Shown: positions 27,901 through 36,314, counted from the stretch's first letter. The stretch: DNA of 64,000 nt from Streptomyces sp. DT2A-34 (GCF_030499515.1 NZ_JASTWJ010000001.1:4568001-4632000), one strand, 5' to 3'. The notes: generated by a model not told the origin, from the letters alone. Numbers and translations are program-made.

Positions 27901-28917
27901 ATCGCGTACGAACGAGCCCGCAGGGCCTTCGGCGAGGACGATCCGACCACGCTCAACATCGCGCACAACCTCAGCGTGAGTCTGCGGCTGATCGGTGACT
28001 TCCGCCAGGCGCTCGAACTCGACCGGCGCACCCTCGACCTCAAACTGCGGCTGTACGGCCGGGACGACCGCCGGACCCTGCTCACCGAGCGCAACGTCGC
28101 CACCGACGTACGCGAGACGGGCGACTACGTCGGTGCGCGCGCCCTGCACGAGACCGTGCTGGGGGCCTACCGGGACGTGTTCGGCCAGGAGAACCCCGCC
28201 ACGATCGAGGCGATGCGCCAGCTGAGCGAGTCCTGCCGCAAGGAAGGCGACCATGCGCGCTCGCTGGAGCTGGCCACCGAGGCGCACGCGATGTTCATCC
28301 GCCGCTACGGCGAGACCCACCCCGATTCGCTGGCCTCCGCACTGACCCTGTCGGTGGCGCTGCGCCAGAACGGCGACCTGCAGGCGGCCAGGACCCGGGG
28401 CGTCAAGGCCAGCGAGGGGTACCGGCAGATCTACGACCCGCACCACCCGCACGTGCTCTCCGCCGACGTCGACCTGGCCGTCACCCTGCGCCTGCTCGGC
28501 AGGCCCGAGGAGGCACGCCGCCTGGACGAGACGGCACTCGCCTCGCTCACCGACCGGCTCGGCGCGGATCACCCGCTCGCCCTCATCTGCGCCATCAACC
28601 TGGCCAGCGACCTGGCCGCGCTCGGCCTCCAGGAGGAAGCGCGGCGCCGGGGCGAGGACTCCCTGGCCCTGTGCCGGGTCACCTTCGGGGACGACCACCC
28701 GACGACGCTGGCGTGCGCGGGCAACCTGGCGATGGACCTCGTCGCCGTCGGCGCGGAGGCCCAGGGCAACGCCCTGCGTGAGGACACCATGGAGCGCATC
28801 GAGCGCGTCCTCGACGCACCCCGGCTGCGCGCGGAGCAGGGGAGCCCGCACCCGGCCACGGTTCAGTTCAGGGACCGCGAGCGGGCCAACTGCGACATCG
28901 ACCCGCTGCCGCTGTGA
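24979..28917 (+). CDS. SAV_2336-N / NB-ARC / TPR protein (FxSxx-COOH system TPR-type NTPase)
   Basis: About 1312 residues. The N-terminal 400 residues match the SAV_2336-type domain (TEAVLLIDTHPTMRVWDRSV, a vWA-like opening). An NB-ARC ATPase follows: PPRNPNFTGRATLLELLDQR, Walker A GMGGVGKT at 516-523, and Walker B LLIFDNAD at about 591-598. The arginine/MHD-side region includes LALEQAAAWRAETGMPASEY. From about residue 870 come 42-residue TPRs (TLNIAHNLSVSLRLIGDFRQ, ALTLSVALRQNGDL). This architecture is the TPR protein of FxSxx-COOH peptide systems and related STAND conflict systems. ATG 24979 is chosen; the frame is also open from 24907. It faces the peptide-hydroxylase gene. Confidence 0.85.
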   Translation: MRDDDGQRPARAARARREAARALGRLGRPDGPRLTEAVLLIDTHPTMRVWDRSVDELVDELRQSGRFTRVRVVRLLGTDETDAARVSTEEPLAPASADLRQVVLVLTDALAVGWRLGAVQPLLREAGRRCPVAVVQLLPQRLWFRTGLDVHRVRIRAPHAWAANREWDWEGREVPAGLPDAEESGSEGDAVVVPVLALTHRSAESLVRLVAGPAPEWRDLSAIQAREWKRRPDAARGLPWAEDVPDPHSTVPAAERVSDFRAAASPTAFMLATRLAAASLSLPAIRTVMESAPNAGPVHVSELLLSGLVRPTRTENEGPADAAFTFAPNTREELLALGRRSATARVLHDVRALLAADPATRSLLPDPTEPLDTLAMPRVNRRNIALLRVELTALRALSGRYGQRAAMLTRVLSWHDRRYAVSLEKPPRTSPGTAPPGSAPAAVEQRPQSRPASEGASQMSTTPQRTVEEDRATRPRVWGNLPPRNPNFTGRATLLELLDQRLREGTTTVLPEAIHGMGGVGKTQLAIEYAYRHQSEYDIVWWIPAERPGQIGQALVELAQRLGLVTTTEANIAGPAVREALREGRPYSRWLLIFDNADNPEQVRHYFPQGGNGTILVTSRNRRWGQVGGSLEVDVFTREESTELLRRSGPPLHDDEADALAEALGDLPLALEQAAAWRAETGMPASEYLRLFENKRMELLEVAPPPDYQLPVAAAWNVSLDHLETRSPAALRLLQLCSYFAPDPISRSIFSGLGNSSIFPELDAALNDPMKLARAIREVNRYSLARIDHRTNSIEMHRLVQLVLNNRMTSEEQSRMRHGAHTLMAAADPKSPNDPASWPRYAELYSHVIAAEAIKSDQPWVRQLVRNIAEYLYYWGDHEVSLDFSEQAWESWLTIFGEEDQQTLLMGQWLCFTYWVVGRFDDAGRLVTHLREVYERTAPAEGEDTREDALDALQLEAAVRRVEGRFTTGAELDRIAYERARRAFGEDDPTTLNIAHNLSVSLRLIGDFRQALELDRRTLDLKLRLYGRDDRRTLLTERNVATDVRETGDYVGARALHETVLGAYRDVFGQENPATIEAMRQLSESCRKEGDHARSLELATEAHAMFIRRYGETHPDSLASALTLSVALRQNGDLQAARTRGVKASEGYRQIYDPHHPHVLSADVDLAVTLRLLGRPEEARRLDETALASLTDRLGADHPLALICAINLASDLAALGLQEEARRRGEDSLALCRVTFGDDHPTTLACAGNLAMDLVAVGAEAQGNALREDTMERIERVLDAPRLRAEQGSPHPATVQFRDRERANCDIDPLPL

Positions 28918-28962
28918 ACAGCGCGCGGATGTGAGCCAGTGGGCGACGCGAGAACGGCCCGG

Positions 28963-30837
28963 TCAGGTCGGGTGGCGCGCCAGCCAGCTCGCCAGGCCGA
29001 CAGGGTCCGCGCCCCGTCCGGTCGCCGTCTCCAAGGCGTCCTGCACGGCTCGGGCCCGCTCCGGGAAGCCGAGCAGCAGGCGGGACGCGGCCGCTTGCGC
29101 CGGGTCGCCGGACAGGGCCCGCCCGAGGCCGACCCAGGCGGCCACCGGCGCCCCCTTGCCGGTCAGCCGGGCGGCGCAGGCGGCCCGCGCTCCGGCGAGG
29201 TCACCGCAGGCCAGCAGGACGTCGGCCGCCTCGGCGCCATCGACGCCCCCGGCGTCCGCGCCGTACCGGGCGGCGGTGTGCCGCCAGGGTCCCCCGGGCT
29301 CGCTGAGCCGGTGCCGGGCGAGGACGGCCGCGCTGTCCAGGAACCGGACCTCCGTGTCGGGGGCCAGTTCGGGCTCTGCGGCGAGGGTGGCCGGCGGCCG
29401 TGCGTCGCCGCGCTGCCAGGCCTGTACGGCGTCCTCGACGGCCGCGGCGGGCGGTCGCAGGTGGTGGGCCCGCCAGCGGGCCAGGTGGTCCTGGGCGACG
29501 TCCTCGGCGAGCCGCAGCTCGGCCGCGGGCACCTCGTCGGTCATCCACGACGCGCACCGCTCGCTCAGGCACTCCAGGACACGGCGCCCCACAGGTGTCA
29601 GCCGCTGGTGCCCGCCGACCTCGTTCAGCGTGGACCACACCTGGGTGCGCCACAGGGCGAACTCGAAATGGGCCAGCGGGGCGTATGCCGCGTCGGCGGT
29701 GTGCCGGTGGGTGCGCCAGAACCGGGTGACTCCGAAGAAGGCGTAGATGCCCTGCAGCAAGCCGCCCAGCGGACGGGGGTCGTCGCGCCACGGGGCGTAG
29801 AACAGCTCTTCCGGCTGATCCTCGGACGACGGCACGAGCAGGGGGCCCAGGTGCATCAGGCCGCCCAGCTTGGTGTGCTGGAACTCGTGCACCAACGTGG
29901 CGGCGAGCTGCGCGACGTCGTCCGGACGGGACGCCGTGACCGCGCCGAACGCGTCTCCGGCCGTGCTGCTGTGCGGCCGAAACCTTTCTCTTGCCGGGGT
30001 GGGAGCAACCGACATCAGCCCCCGACGCATCCCCCGGGCGCTCTCCGGCTCGTCACGCCTCAGCACCTCCCACGCTCGGGCGAGCAGCGACTCCCAGCGC
30101 TCCGCCTCCGCCGGGGACAGCGGACGGGGGTCGCTCGGGCGGGGGAACGTCCGATAGGGGTCCAGTTCCTCCAGTACGAGGGACTTCGCATGGTCCCCGC
30201 AGCCGAGTTCCACCCGGCGGACCGGTAACCAGCCCGGCCCGCGCCGGTCCCAGCCGGGCGCGACCTCGACCTCACCGTGGCCGGCCGTGATCCGCAGCCG
30301 GCCCCCGTGTCCCGCGACCCGGGCCGTGCTCCACTGCTCCTTCTCCGGCTGCTCCGTCTCCGGCAGCACGGCACACCCCAGGGTCGGCAGCGGCACCAGC
30401 CCGCTGCGCACCGGAACGGTGATCGAGAAGTCCAGTCCGGCCCGCGCTCCGGCAGCGGCGGCGAGCGCCGCCAGGTGCCCCACGATCACCCGCAACGGCG
30501 CGTCCTCGTAGACCTGGCCCCGGAGCCGGCGCACCGCCAGGGACACCCACATGCCGGTGCCCGGGGACATCAGGACGTGTTCGAAGGCGTCGGGCGCGTG
30601 CCGCTGGACACGCGCCAGCAGGGCCCATGCCTCCGTATAGGCCACCGGGAGTTCCTCGTGCGGCGGCAGTCCGCCGTCCAGCGCCCGCAGCAGCAGAAGA
30701 CGGCGGCTGCGCTCGGCGCCCAGCAGTTCCTCCACCACCGCGTCGTCACCGTCGCCGCGGGCGAGCGCGCCAAGGCCCTCTGTCGAGAGCCGGTGGAACG
30801 GCAGCCGGTCCCCCGTCGTCGTGGCGTCAACGGCCAC
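28963..30837 (-). CDS. HExxH-type peptide beta-hydroxylase (RiPP maturase)
   Basis: A 624-residue protein with GTG start 30837 and GGGGGA just upstream. Its opening LPFHRLSTEGLGALARGDGD and the core motif HEFQH (residues 317-321) in AATLVHEFQHTKLGGLMHLG identify the HEXXH putative peptide modification family, recently reclassified as alpha-ketoglutarate / HExxH peptide beta-hydroxylases. They act on small RiPP precursors, and the protein is not expected to be a protease despite the motif. It begins 35 bp after the precursor gene 30873-31037. C-terminal residues 520-620 are Ala-rich helices resembling TPRs. No radical SAM partner is present. Confidence 0.85.
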   Translation of the reverse strand: MAVDATTTGDRLPFHRLSTEGLGALARGDGDDAVVEELLGAERSRRLLLLRALDGGLPPHEELPVAYTEAWALLARVQRHAPDAFEHVLMSPGTGMWVSLAVRRLRGQVYEDAPLRVIVGHLAALAAAAGARAGLDFSITVPVRSGLVPLPTLGCAVLPETEQPEKEQWSTARVAGHGGRLRITAGHGEVEVAPGWDRRGPGWLPVRRVELGCGDHAKSLVLEELDPYRTFPRPSDPRPLSPAEAERWESLLARAWEVLRRDEPESARGMRRGLMSVAPTPARERFRPHSSTAGDAFGAVTASRPDDVAQLAATLVHEFQHTKLGGLMHLGPLLVPSSEDQPEELFYAPWRDDPRPLGGLLQGIYAFFGVTRFWRTHRHTADAAYAPLAHFEFALWRTQVWSTLNEVGGHQRLTPVGRRVLECLSERCASWMTDEVPAAELRLAEDVAQDHLARWRAHHLRPPAAAVEDAVQAWQRGDARPPATLAAEPELAPDTEVRFLDSAAVLARHRLSEPGGPWRHTAARYGADAGGVDGAEAADVLLACGDLAGARAACAARLTGKGAPVAAWVGLGRALSGDPAQAAASRLLLGFPERARAVQDALETATGRGADPVGLASWLARHPT

Positions 30838-30872
30838 GGGTCCCCCACGTCACACCGGTCGCCTCGGCAACG

Positions 30873-31037
30873 TCAGTCGAAGCGGGACGGGTTGAACGAC
30901 ACCGTGATGGACTGTGGGCCGTCGATGTGGTGCAGCAGCTGTTCCAGCGACTCCGTGAAGACCGTGCCGTCCATGGAGCGCAGCGCTTCAAGAGGGACCC
31001 CCGAGAGATCGACGAGACCGGACTCGACGGCAGGCAT
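30873..31037 (-). CDS. FxsA-like RiPP precursor peptide, 54 residues
   Basis: ATG 31037 has GGAGG five bases upstream (GGAGGAAACG), favoured over the TTG at 31058. The leader contains GLVDLSGVPLEALRSMDGT, the conserved leader block of FxSxx-COOH precursors, then an amphipathic segment SLEQLLHHIDG. The C-terminus is ITVSFNPSRFD, not the canonical FxSxx: the last five residues are PSRFD, and two phenylalanines and two serines remain. The peptide directly precedes its likely modifying enzyme (HExxH hydroxylase). Modification of the final Phe, Arg or Asp residues is inference. A small gene like this is easily missed by automated calling. Confidence 0.8.
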   Translation of the reverse strand: MPAVESGLVDLSGVPLEALRSMDGTVFTESLEQLLHHIDGPQSITVSFNPSRFD

Positions 31038-31219
31038 CGTTTCCTCCACGGCTGCCAAGTCCCCTCCCGTACCTACCAGTCAGCGCTGTCGGTGCCTCAA
31101 CCATGATGACCCAGCAGGGCACATGTCGAAACCCCGTATCCCGGCCGCGCCACTACATCAAGTCAGCCAATGGCCCACACTGTCGGGCCCCTCGGGTATC
31201 TGCCGCGAGCACGCCGGCG

Positions 31220-32290
31220 TCACCCGTTGCGCCGCGCGAGTCCGGCCGCAGCACGGTCCACGCGTTCCACTTCCGGGGACGGCCCCTCCAGCAGACGCAC
31301 GGCTTCCAGGAGCTGGTCGAGCGTGCCCGGGTAGCGCAGGCAGGTGCGCACGATGCCGTAGATCGCCATCCGCAGTCTGGGGTCGCGGGGAGTGTGGGCC
31401 GCGATCCGGCCGTCGATGCTCTCCAGGAGGAGCTCCGTCCCGCTCCCGCCGCGCAGCATCGGAAGCGCCGTCAGGGCGTCGACGAGCTCCGCCAGTTCCC
31501 GCAGCGGCAGATCCGCGGGCAGACCGGCCAGGGCGGGGACGGGGCGGGCGTCGGGAGCGCCGTCGGCGAGGGCGAGCGCGCCCCGTGGGGGCAGGCCGGT
31601 GTACCGCTGGAGCAGCTCCAGCTCGGCGGGGGCCAGGGCGTCGTACCAGCGTTCCACCCGGCCGGCCGCGAGTCTGCCCAGGCCGTCCGAGCGGTGATGG
31701 GCGCTCACCAGGCCGATCACGCTGTCGCCGCACCACACCACGGCACCCGACATCCCCTCCCAGGGCGAACGCTCCGGTTCGACCTCGGCGGGCGGGGTGA
31801 CGACGGCCAGCTCCAGCGTGCCCGCACGCCGGTTGGACAGAACGGAGACGGTTCCCGCGACATGGCACGAGTCCCGGTACTGGCTGGGGGATCCGTCGTC
31901 GAGGCGGTGCGCGGTGTCCTCGCGGAGCTTGAAGCGGGGGAAGCCCATCGCGCTGAAGGGCAGGGTCACATCGGCGTCCGGTACCGCCGCGTAGCGGGGC
32001 GGGCCGACCGGTGGCAGGCCGGGCGGGAGGCCGGTGAGCTCCAGCAGCGCGAGGTCCGCGGACTCGGCCGGCAGCACGATACGGGCCTCGGCGCTCCACT
32101 CCCCCGGCCGGTCCGCGTCGAAGCGCACCCGGACCGAGGCCACCGGCCCGGCGACGACATGAGCGGCCGTCAACACGCACGCCTCGCCCACCCGGTATCC
32201 GGAACCGCGGCGACCGGCCAGTCCGCCCGGCCGCCGCACCAGTATCTCGGCGACCCGCGCCGCTTGCAGTCCCTGCGCCCGTTCCCCCAC
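31220..32290 (-). CDS. Trypsin-like serine protease with C-terminal EAD2
   Basis: A 356-residue protein with GTG 32290 and AAGGGG seven bases upstream. The protease domain has all three catalytic residues: His44 (VLTAAHVVAG), Asp79 (ESADLALLEL) and Ser181 (EGMSGAVVW). There is no signal peptide, so it is cytoplasmic. Residues about 265-345 (LRELAELVDALTALPMLR, LRMAIYGIVRTCLRYPGTLD) are an EAD2 domain, the same tag as on the VMAP protein. Cytoplasmic EAD-tagged trypsins are the effectors of STAND/VMAP conflict systems, held inactive until the NTPase side is triggered. Its place beside the precursor and hydroxylase also allows a role in leader-peptide processing. Confidence 0.9.
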   Translation of the reverse strand: MGERAQGLQAARVAEILVRRPGGLAGRRGSGYRVGEACVLTAAHVVAGPVASVRVRFDADRPGEWSAEARIVLPAESADLALLELTGLPPGLPPVGPPRYAAVPDADVTLPFSAMGFPRFKLREDTAHRLDDGSPSQYRDSCHVAGTVSVLSNRRAGTLELAVVTPPAEVEPERSPWEGMSGAVVWCGDSVIGLVSAHHRSDGLGRLAAGRVERWYDALAPAELELLQRYTGLPPRGALALADGAPDARPVPALAGLPADLPLRELAELVDALTALPMLRGGSGTELLLESIDGRIAAHTPRDPRLRMAIYGIVRTCLRYPGTLDQLLEAVRLLEGPSPEVERVDRAAAGLARRNG

Positions 32291-32353
32291 AGCGGCCCCT
32301 TACCCCTCGGGTGTCAGGGGTACGCGGAGCGGACATCGTTGGCCCCGACGGAG

Positions 32354-33094
32354 TCAGTTGTTCCAGCTCTCGTCGTACGGGTCCGTCGGCTCCGTCACCG
32401 GTTTCGCCTCCGTGACCTCGATGAACGGGATCGGGCCGCCGTTGACCGGGTCCTGGACGCGGCGCGGGGTGTAGGTGCCGGTGATCTGGAGCCAGGTGTC
32501 CGGCTGGAGCACCGGGGGGATCCGGCCGGCGAGGGCGACCTTGACCGGCTGGGCGTCGGCGGCACAGCAGTTGAGGGCCATGCGGACGAGGTAGGGGGTG
32601 CCGTCGCGGTCCAGGGCCAGGAAGCCGGTGAGCTGGACGCGGCGGTCGTGGAGGGTGCGGCCGTGGTCGTAGACGGCGCGGCCCGCGTAGTCGACCACGC
32701 TGAGGCGCAGGGGGTCGGCGGCGGGGAGGGACGGATAGGCGAGGGGTTCCTGGAGGGCGGTGCCGGTGCGGGTCGCGCTGTAGGAGCCGAGGGCGGGCGG
32801 GGCCACCAGGATCAGGGCGAAGAGGGGGAGGACGAGGAGCCAGGAGACTCGGGGTTCGCGGTGGGTGTGGGGGTCCTTGCCCGTGTCCTGATCGGCTTCG
32901 CGCCGCTTCTGCCGGGCGCGCTTGTGCTCGTACCAGACCGTCGCCACCGCCGCCGCGATCAGCACCGCGCCGGACACCAGCACCAGCGGGCGCAGTCCCT
33001 GTTTGACGTACCGCAGATAGAGGTCGGTCGTGGCCGCGTGCAGGAGGGATGCGCCCAGCAGGAACAGGACTGCGGCCTGGGCCTGACGGTTCAC
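32354..33094 (-). CDS. TIGR03943 family membrane protein (permease partner)
   Basis: A 246-residue protein. GTG 33094 overlaps the stop of the permease gene (GTGA). Two N-terminal membrane segments (AAVLFLLGASLLHAATTDLY, PLVLVSGAVLIAAAVATVWY) and a third (WLLVLPLFALILVAPPALG) precede an extracytoplasmic domain with ALNCCAADAQPVKVALAG, the conserved paired cysteines of TIGR03943/DUF1980. The family always travels with UPF0718 permeases and is thought to serve metal (zinc) handling; the substrate is not proven. Confidence 0.88.
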   Translation of the reverse strand: MNRQAQAAVLFLLGASLLHAATTDLYLRYVKQGLRPLVLVSGAVLIAAAVATVWYEHKRARQKRREADQDTGKDPHTHREPRVSWLLVLPLFALILVAPPALGSYSATRTGTALQEPLAYPSLPAADPLRLSVVDYAGRAVYDHGRTLHDRRVQLTGFLALDRDGTPYLVRMALNCCAADAQPVKVALAGRIPPVLQPDTWLQITGTYTPRRVQDPVNGGPIPFIEVTEAKPVTEPTDPYDESWNN

Positions 33095-34161
33095 AGGAGC
33101 ACCCATCCGGTCAGCACCGACACGACCACGGCCAGCGCGAAGGTGGCCGGTGCGAAGCGCAGGGCGAAGGCACGGCCGAAGGTGCCCGCCTGCATCGCGA
33201 ACAGCTTCAGGTCGATCATCGGGCCCACGACCAGGAAGGTGAGGCGGGCCGTGAGCGAGAACTGCGACAGCGACGCCGCCACGAACGCGTCCGCCTCCGA
33301 GCAGATCGACAGCACCACGGCGAGGACCGCGAGGGCGAGGACCGCCAGCACCGGGTTGTCGGCCGCCGCGCGCAGCCAGCTCTCCGGGGCCACCGCCTTG
33401 AGGGTCGCCGCCGCCATCGCGCCGACCACCAGGAAGCCGCCCGCGTGCATCACGTCGTGCCGGACGGAGCCCCAGAAGGCCTCGCCCTTGCTCTGGCCGT
33501 CGTGGGACGTACGGGACGGCAGCCGCAGCCAGTCCGTACGGCCGAGGCGCAGCCACAGCCAGCCCATCGCGCAGGCCACCAGCAGGCTCGCGACCAGGCG
33601 GGCGAGGACCATCTCCGGGTTGCCGGGGAAGGCGACGGCGGTCGCGGTCAGCACGATCGGGTTGATCGCGGGGGCGGACAGCAGGAACGCCAGCGCCGCG
33701 GCCGGGGTCACTCCGCGCCGGACCAGCGCTCCGGCCACCGGCACGGACGCGCACTCGCAGCCGGGCAGCACCGCGCCCGCCGCTCCGGCGACCGGGACGG
33801 CGAGTGCGGGGCGGCGGGGCAGGGCGCGGGCGAAGAAGGACGGCGGCACGAACACCGCGATCGCCGCCGAGAGCAGCACACCCAGCACCAGGAACGGCAG
33901 CGCCTGGACCATCACCGCCACGAACACCGTCGTCCAGCTCTGCATCACCGGTGCGGCGAGGGCGCGGCGGATCGGGCTCTGGAGGAGCACCAGCACGAGC
34001 ATGAGCATGGTGAGGAGGAGGGGGGAGTTGAGGTGGCGGCCCTCATCCGTCGGCTTCGGGTCCGGCGGCCGCTTCGGGTCCCCGGGCTGTTCCGGGTCCT
34101 CGACCCGCTCCGGGTCCCTGCGGTCGTCGGTCCGCTGCGGGACGGTCTTGGTGATCGCCAC
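33091..34161 (-). CDS. UPF0718 / ArsP_1-type permease
   Basis: A 356-residue polytopic membrane protein. GTG 34161 lies behind GGAGGT. A charged, Pro-rich 40-residue N-terminal tail precedes about eight membrane segments. The family signatures PGCECASVPVAGALVRRG and LAFLLSAPAINPIVLTATAV are intact, and a second half repeats the pattern (VLSICSEADAFVAASLSQF). The paired cysteines in PGCEC and the partner TIGR03943 protein point to a metal or small-solute exporter or importer. No Zur-like operator was seen in the 134 bp separating it from the divergent TrkA-N gene. Confidence 0.88.
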   Translation of the reverse strand: MAITKTVPQRTDDRRDPERVEDPEQPGDPKRPPDPKPTDEGRHLNSPLLLTMLMLVLVLLQSPIRRALAAPVMQSWTTVFVAVMVQALPFLVLGVLLSAAIAVFVPPSFFARALPRRPALAVPVAGAAGAVLPGCECASVPVAGALVRRGVTPAAALAFLLSAPAINPIVLTATAVAFPGNPEMVLARLVASLLVACAMGWLWLRLGRTDWLRLPSRTSHDGQSKGEAFWGSVRHDVMHAGGFLVVGAMAAATLKAVAPESWLRAAADNPVLAVLALAVLAVVLSICSEADAFVAASLSQFSLTARLTFLVVGPMIDLKLFAMQAGTFGRAFALRFAPATFALAVVVSVLTGWVLL

Positions 34162-34295
34162 GGGCGAGGTACCTCCGGTGGTGCGGAAGGGCGCTGGTTT
34201 CCCTCCCCTCTCATACGGTCGGCCGGGCGCGGGCGTTCAGGTTCCGAGGGGGCGTCTGTGGAACCACCCGTCCCAGTGAGGCAGTCTTTCCTCTC

Positions 34296-36314
34296 GTGGC
34301 GAGCGTTCCGAATCAGGGCTTAGGGAGTGACACGGCCCCGCACATGGTGGTGTGCGGCGACGACGGGCTCGCGCACCGGCTGGCCGACGAGTTGCGCGGG
34401 GTGTACGGCGAACAGGTCACGCTCGTCGTGCCGCCCTCCGAACGCACGGTACGGCCGCCCGTCGTGGGCCGGGCCCGGGCGGTGTCGGCGGCACTGCTCG
34501 ACCGGGTGGTGAACGCGGCCGTCAACCGGGCGGCCGGCGGGGCCGGTGGCGGAACGGGCGGCGGGCCCGGCGGCGGCAGCGAACCGGCCGGGAGCGTACG
34601 GGTGCTGGAGACCCCGGAGGCCACCGAGGAGGCGTTCACCGACGCGGGCGTGGAACGGGCCGCCGCGCTCGCCCTCGTCTACGACGACGACGAGACCAAC
34701 ATCCGCGCCGCCCTCACCGCCCGCCGCCTCAACCCCCGCCTCCGCCTCGTCCTGCGCCTGTACAACCGGCGGTTGGGCCAGCACATCGAGGAACTCCTCG
34801 ACCAGGCGGCCACCTTGGCGACGGGTACGGGCGACGCCGCCCTGGACGCCTCCACGACCGTCCTGTCCGACGCCGATACGGCCGCCCCCGCGCTGGCCGC
34901 CTCCGCCGTGGCCGGCACCACCAAGGTCGTGCAGACGGACGGCCTGCTGCTGCGTGCGGTGGAACGCCCGCCGCTGCGGCCCGGTCAGGCGCCCCCTTCC
35001 GGGCTGGCCACGCTGGCCCTGCTGTCCACGACCGGCAACGGCTCGGCCGGAGCGAGCGGTTCGGACGGTTCGGGCGGTTCGGACGGCAATGGTGAGCAGG
35101 GGCCGCTGCTGCTGCCGGACGCTGCGGCGGTGCAGGGGGCCAGGGGGCGTGGGACGGTCGTCCTGGAGCAGGTGTCGTACGCCGGCCCGTCCCTGCCGTC
35201 GAGCCGTGGAGGGCGGGGCGTCGTACCGGCGTTCGCGTCGCTGTTCTCGCGGCGGTTGCGGTGGTCGCTGGCCGGACTGGTGGGGTGTGTGGCGGCGCTC
35301 GCCATTGCGCTGACGGTGGTGACCGGGGAACACCCGCTGTACGCCACTTACATGACCCTCCTCGACCTCTTCGCCATCAACGAACCCGCGCTCCACCAGG
35401 GTCTGGCCCGCCAGATCCTCCAGCTCCTGTCCGGGCTGATGGGTCTGCTGCTGCTTCCGGTGCTGCTGGCGGCTGTGCTGGAGGCCCTCGGCACGTTCCG
35501 TTCCGCGTCCGCACTGCGCAAACCGCCGCGCGGGCTGGGCGGGCACGTGGTGCTGCTCGGGCTGGGCAAGATCGGCACCCGGGTGCTGACGCGGCTGCGG
35601 GAACTGCACATCCCCGTGGTGTGCGTCGAGGCCGATCCCGAGGCGCGCGGGCTGGCGACGGCGCGGCGGCTGCGGGTGCCTGTGGTGCTCGGGGACGTCA
35701 CTCAGGAGGGGGTCCTGGAGGCGGCGAAGATCCACCGGGCGCATGCGCTGCTGGCCGTGACCAGTGCGGATACCACCAACCTCGAAGCCGCCCTGTACGC
35801 GCGCTCCGTGCGCCCCGACCTCCGTGTGGTCCTGCGTCTGTACGACGACGACTTCGCCACCGCCGTCTACCGCACCCTGCGTGCCGCTCACCCCTACGCG
35901 TCCACCCGCAGCCGGAGCGTGACGCATCTGGCCGCGCCCGCGTTCGCCGGGGCGATGATGGGGCGTCAGATCCTGGGTGCCATTCCGGTCGAGCGGCGGG
36001 TGCTGCTGTTCGCGGCGATGGACGTGGCCGGTCATCCGCAGCTGGAGGACAAGACCGTCGGGCAGGCCTTTCGGGCGGGTGCCTGGCGGGTGCTGGCGCT
36101 GGATCGGACCGGGCGGGACGAGCGGCGCGACGAGCCGGCGGTGGAGGAGGCGGACGAGGACGGTCGGGCGGGGGGTGCGTCTGCTTCGGGGTGGGTGTGG
36201 GAGTTGCCCGACGATTACGTCCTCCAGAAGGAGGACCGGGTGGTACTGGCCGCCACGCGGCGGGGGTTGGCGGAACTGTTGGGGAGGCGGTCTCGGGAGC
36301 GGGCGGGGGCTTAG
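34296..36314 (+). CDS. Two-domain TrkA-N (RCK) NAD-binding potassium channel-like protein
   Basis: A 672-residue protein. The first TrkA-N domain (MVVCGDDGLAHRLADELRGV) is interrupted by a Gly-rich loop at about residues 82-98. A membrane part follows (RWSLAGLVGCVAALAIALTV, then LQLLSGLMGLLLLPVLLAAV), and a second complete TrkA-N has the nucleotide-binding GHVVLLGLGKIGTRVLTRL and VVCVEADPE. The order RCK-TM-RCK suggests a membrane-bound nucleotide sensor linked to K+ flux. A selectivity-filter TVGYG is not seen, so channel activity is doubtful. The start may be GTG 34296 or ATG 34344; no clear ribosome-binding site is seen. The C-terminal end has an acidic linker at about 605-630. Confidence 0.82.
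   Translation: MASVPNQGLGSDTAPHMVVCGDDGLAHRLADELRGVYGEQVTLVVPPSERTVRPPVVGRARAVSAALLDRVVNAAVNRAAGGAGGGTGGGPGGGSEPAGSVRVLETPEATEEAFTDAGVERAAALALVYDDDETNIRAALTARRLNPRLRLVLRLYNRRLGQHIEELLDQAATLATGTGDAALDASTTVLSDADTAAPALAASAVAGTTKVVQTDGLLLRAVERPPLRPGQAPPSGLATLALLSTTGNGSAGASGSDGSGGSDGNGEQGPLLLPDAAAVQGARGRGTVVLEQVSYAGPSLPSSRGGRGVVPAFASLFSRRLRWSLAGLVGCVAALAIALTVVTGEHPLYATYMTLLDLFAINEPALHQGLARQILQLLSGLMGLLLLPVLLAAVLEALGTFRSASALRKPPRGLGGHVVLLGLGKIGTRVLTRLRELHIPVVCVEADPEARGLATARRLRVPVVLGDVTQEGVLEAAKIHRAHALLAVTSADTTNLEAALYARSVRPDLRVVLRLYDDDFATAVYRTLRAAHPYASTRSRSVTHLAAPAFAGAMMGRQILGAIPVERRVLLFAAMDVAGHPQLEDKTVGQAFRAGAWRVLALDRTGRDERRDEPAVEEADEDGRAGGASASGWVWELPDDYVLQKEDRVVLAATRRGLAELLGRRSRERAGA

Noticed and set aside
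28963..30837. HExxH protein as a zinc protease
   Set aside because: The surrounding sequence and the adjacent precursor match the peptide hydroxylase family rather than a metalloprotease clan; no signal peptide or third zinc ligand of a protease clan was recognised.
22764..32290. Radical SAM (FxsB) enzyme for the precursor
   Set aside because: No CxxxCxxC radical SAM motif occurs in any gene of the locus.
31103..34279. 1058-residue plus-strand frame
   Set aside because: Shadow of the minus-strand trypsin, TIGR03943 and permease genes; Gln/Arg/Gly-rich without domains.
34162..34295. Zur box controlling the UPF0718 permease
   Set aside because: No TGA-N-ATGAT-type palindrome was found in the divergent gap.
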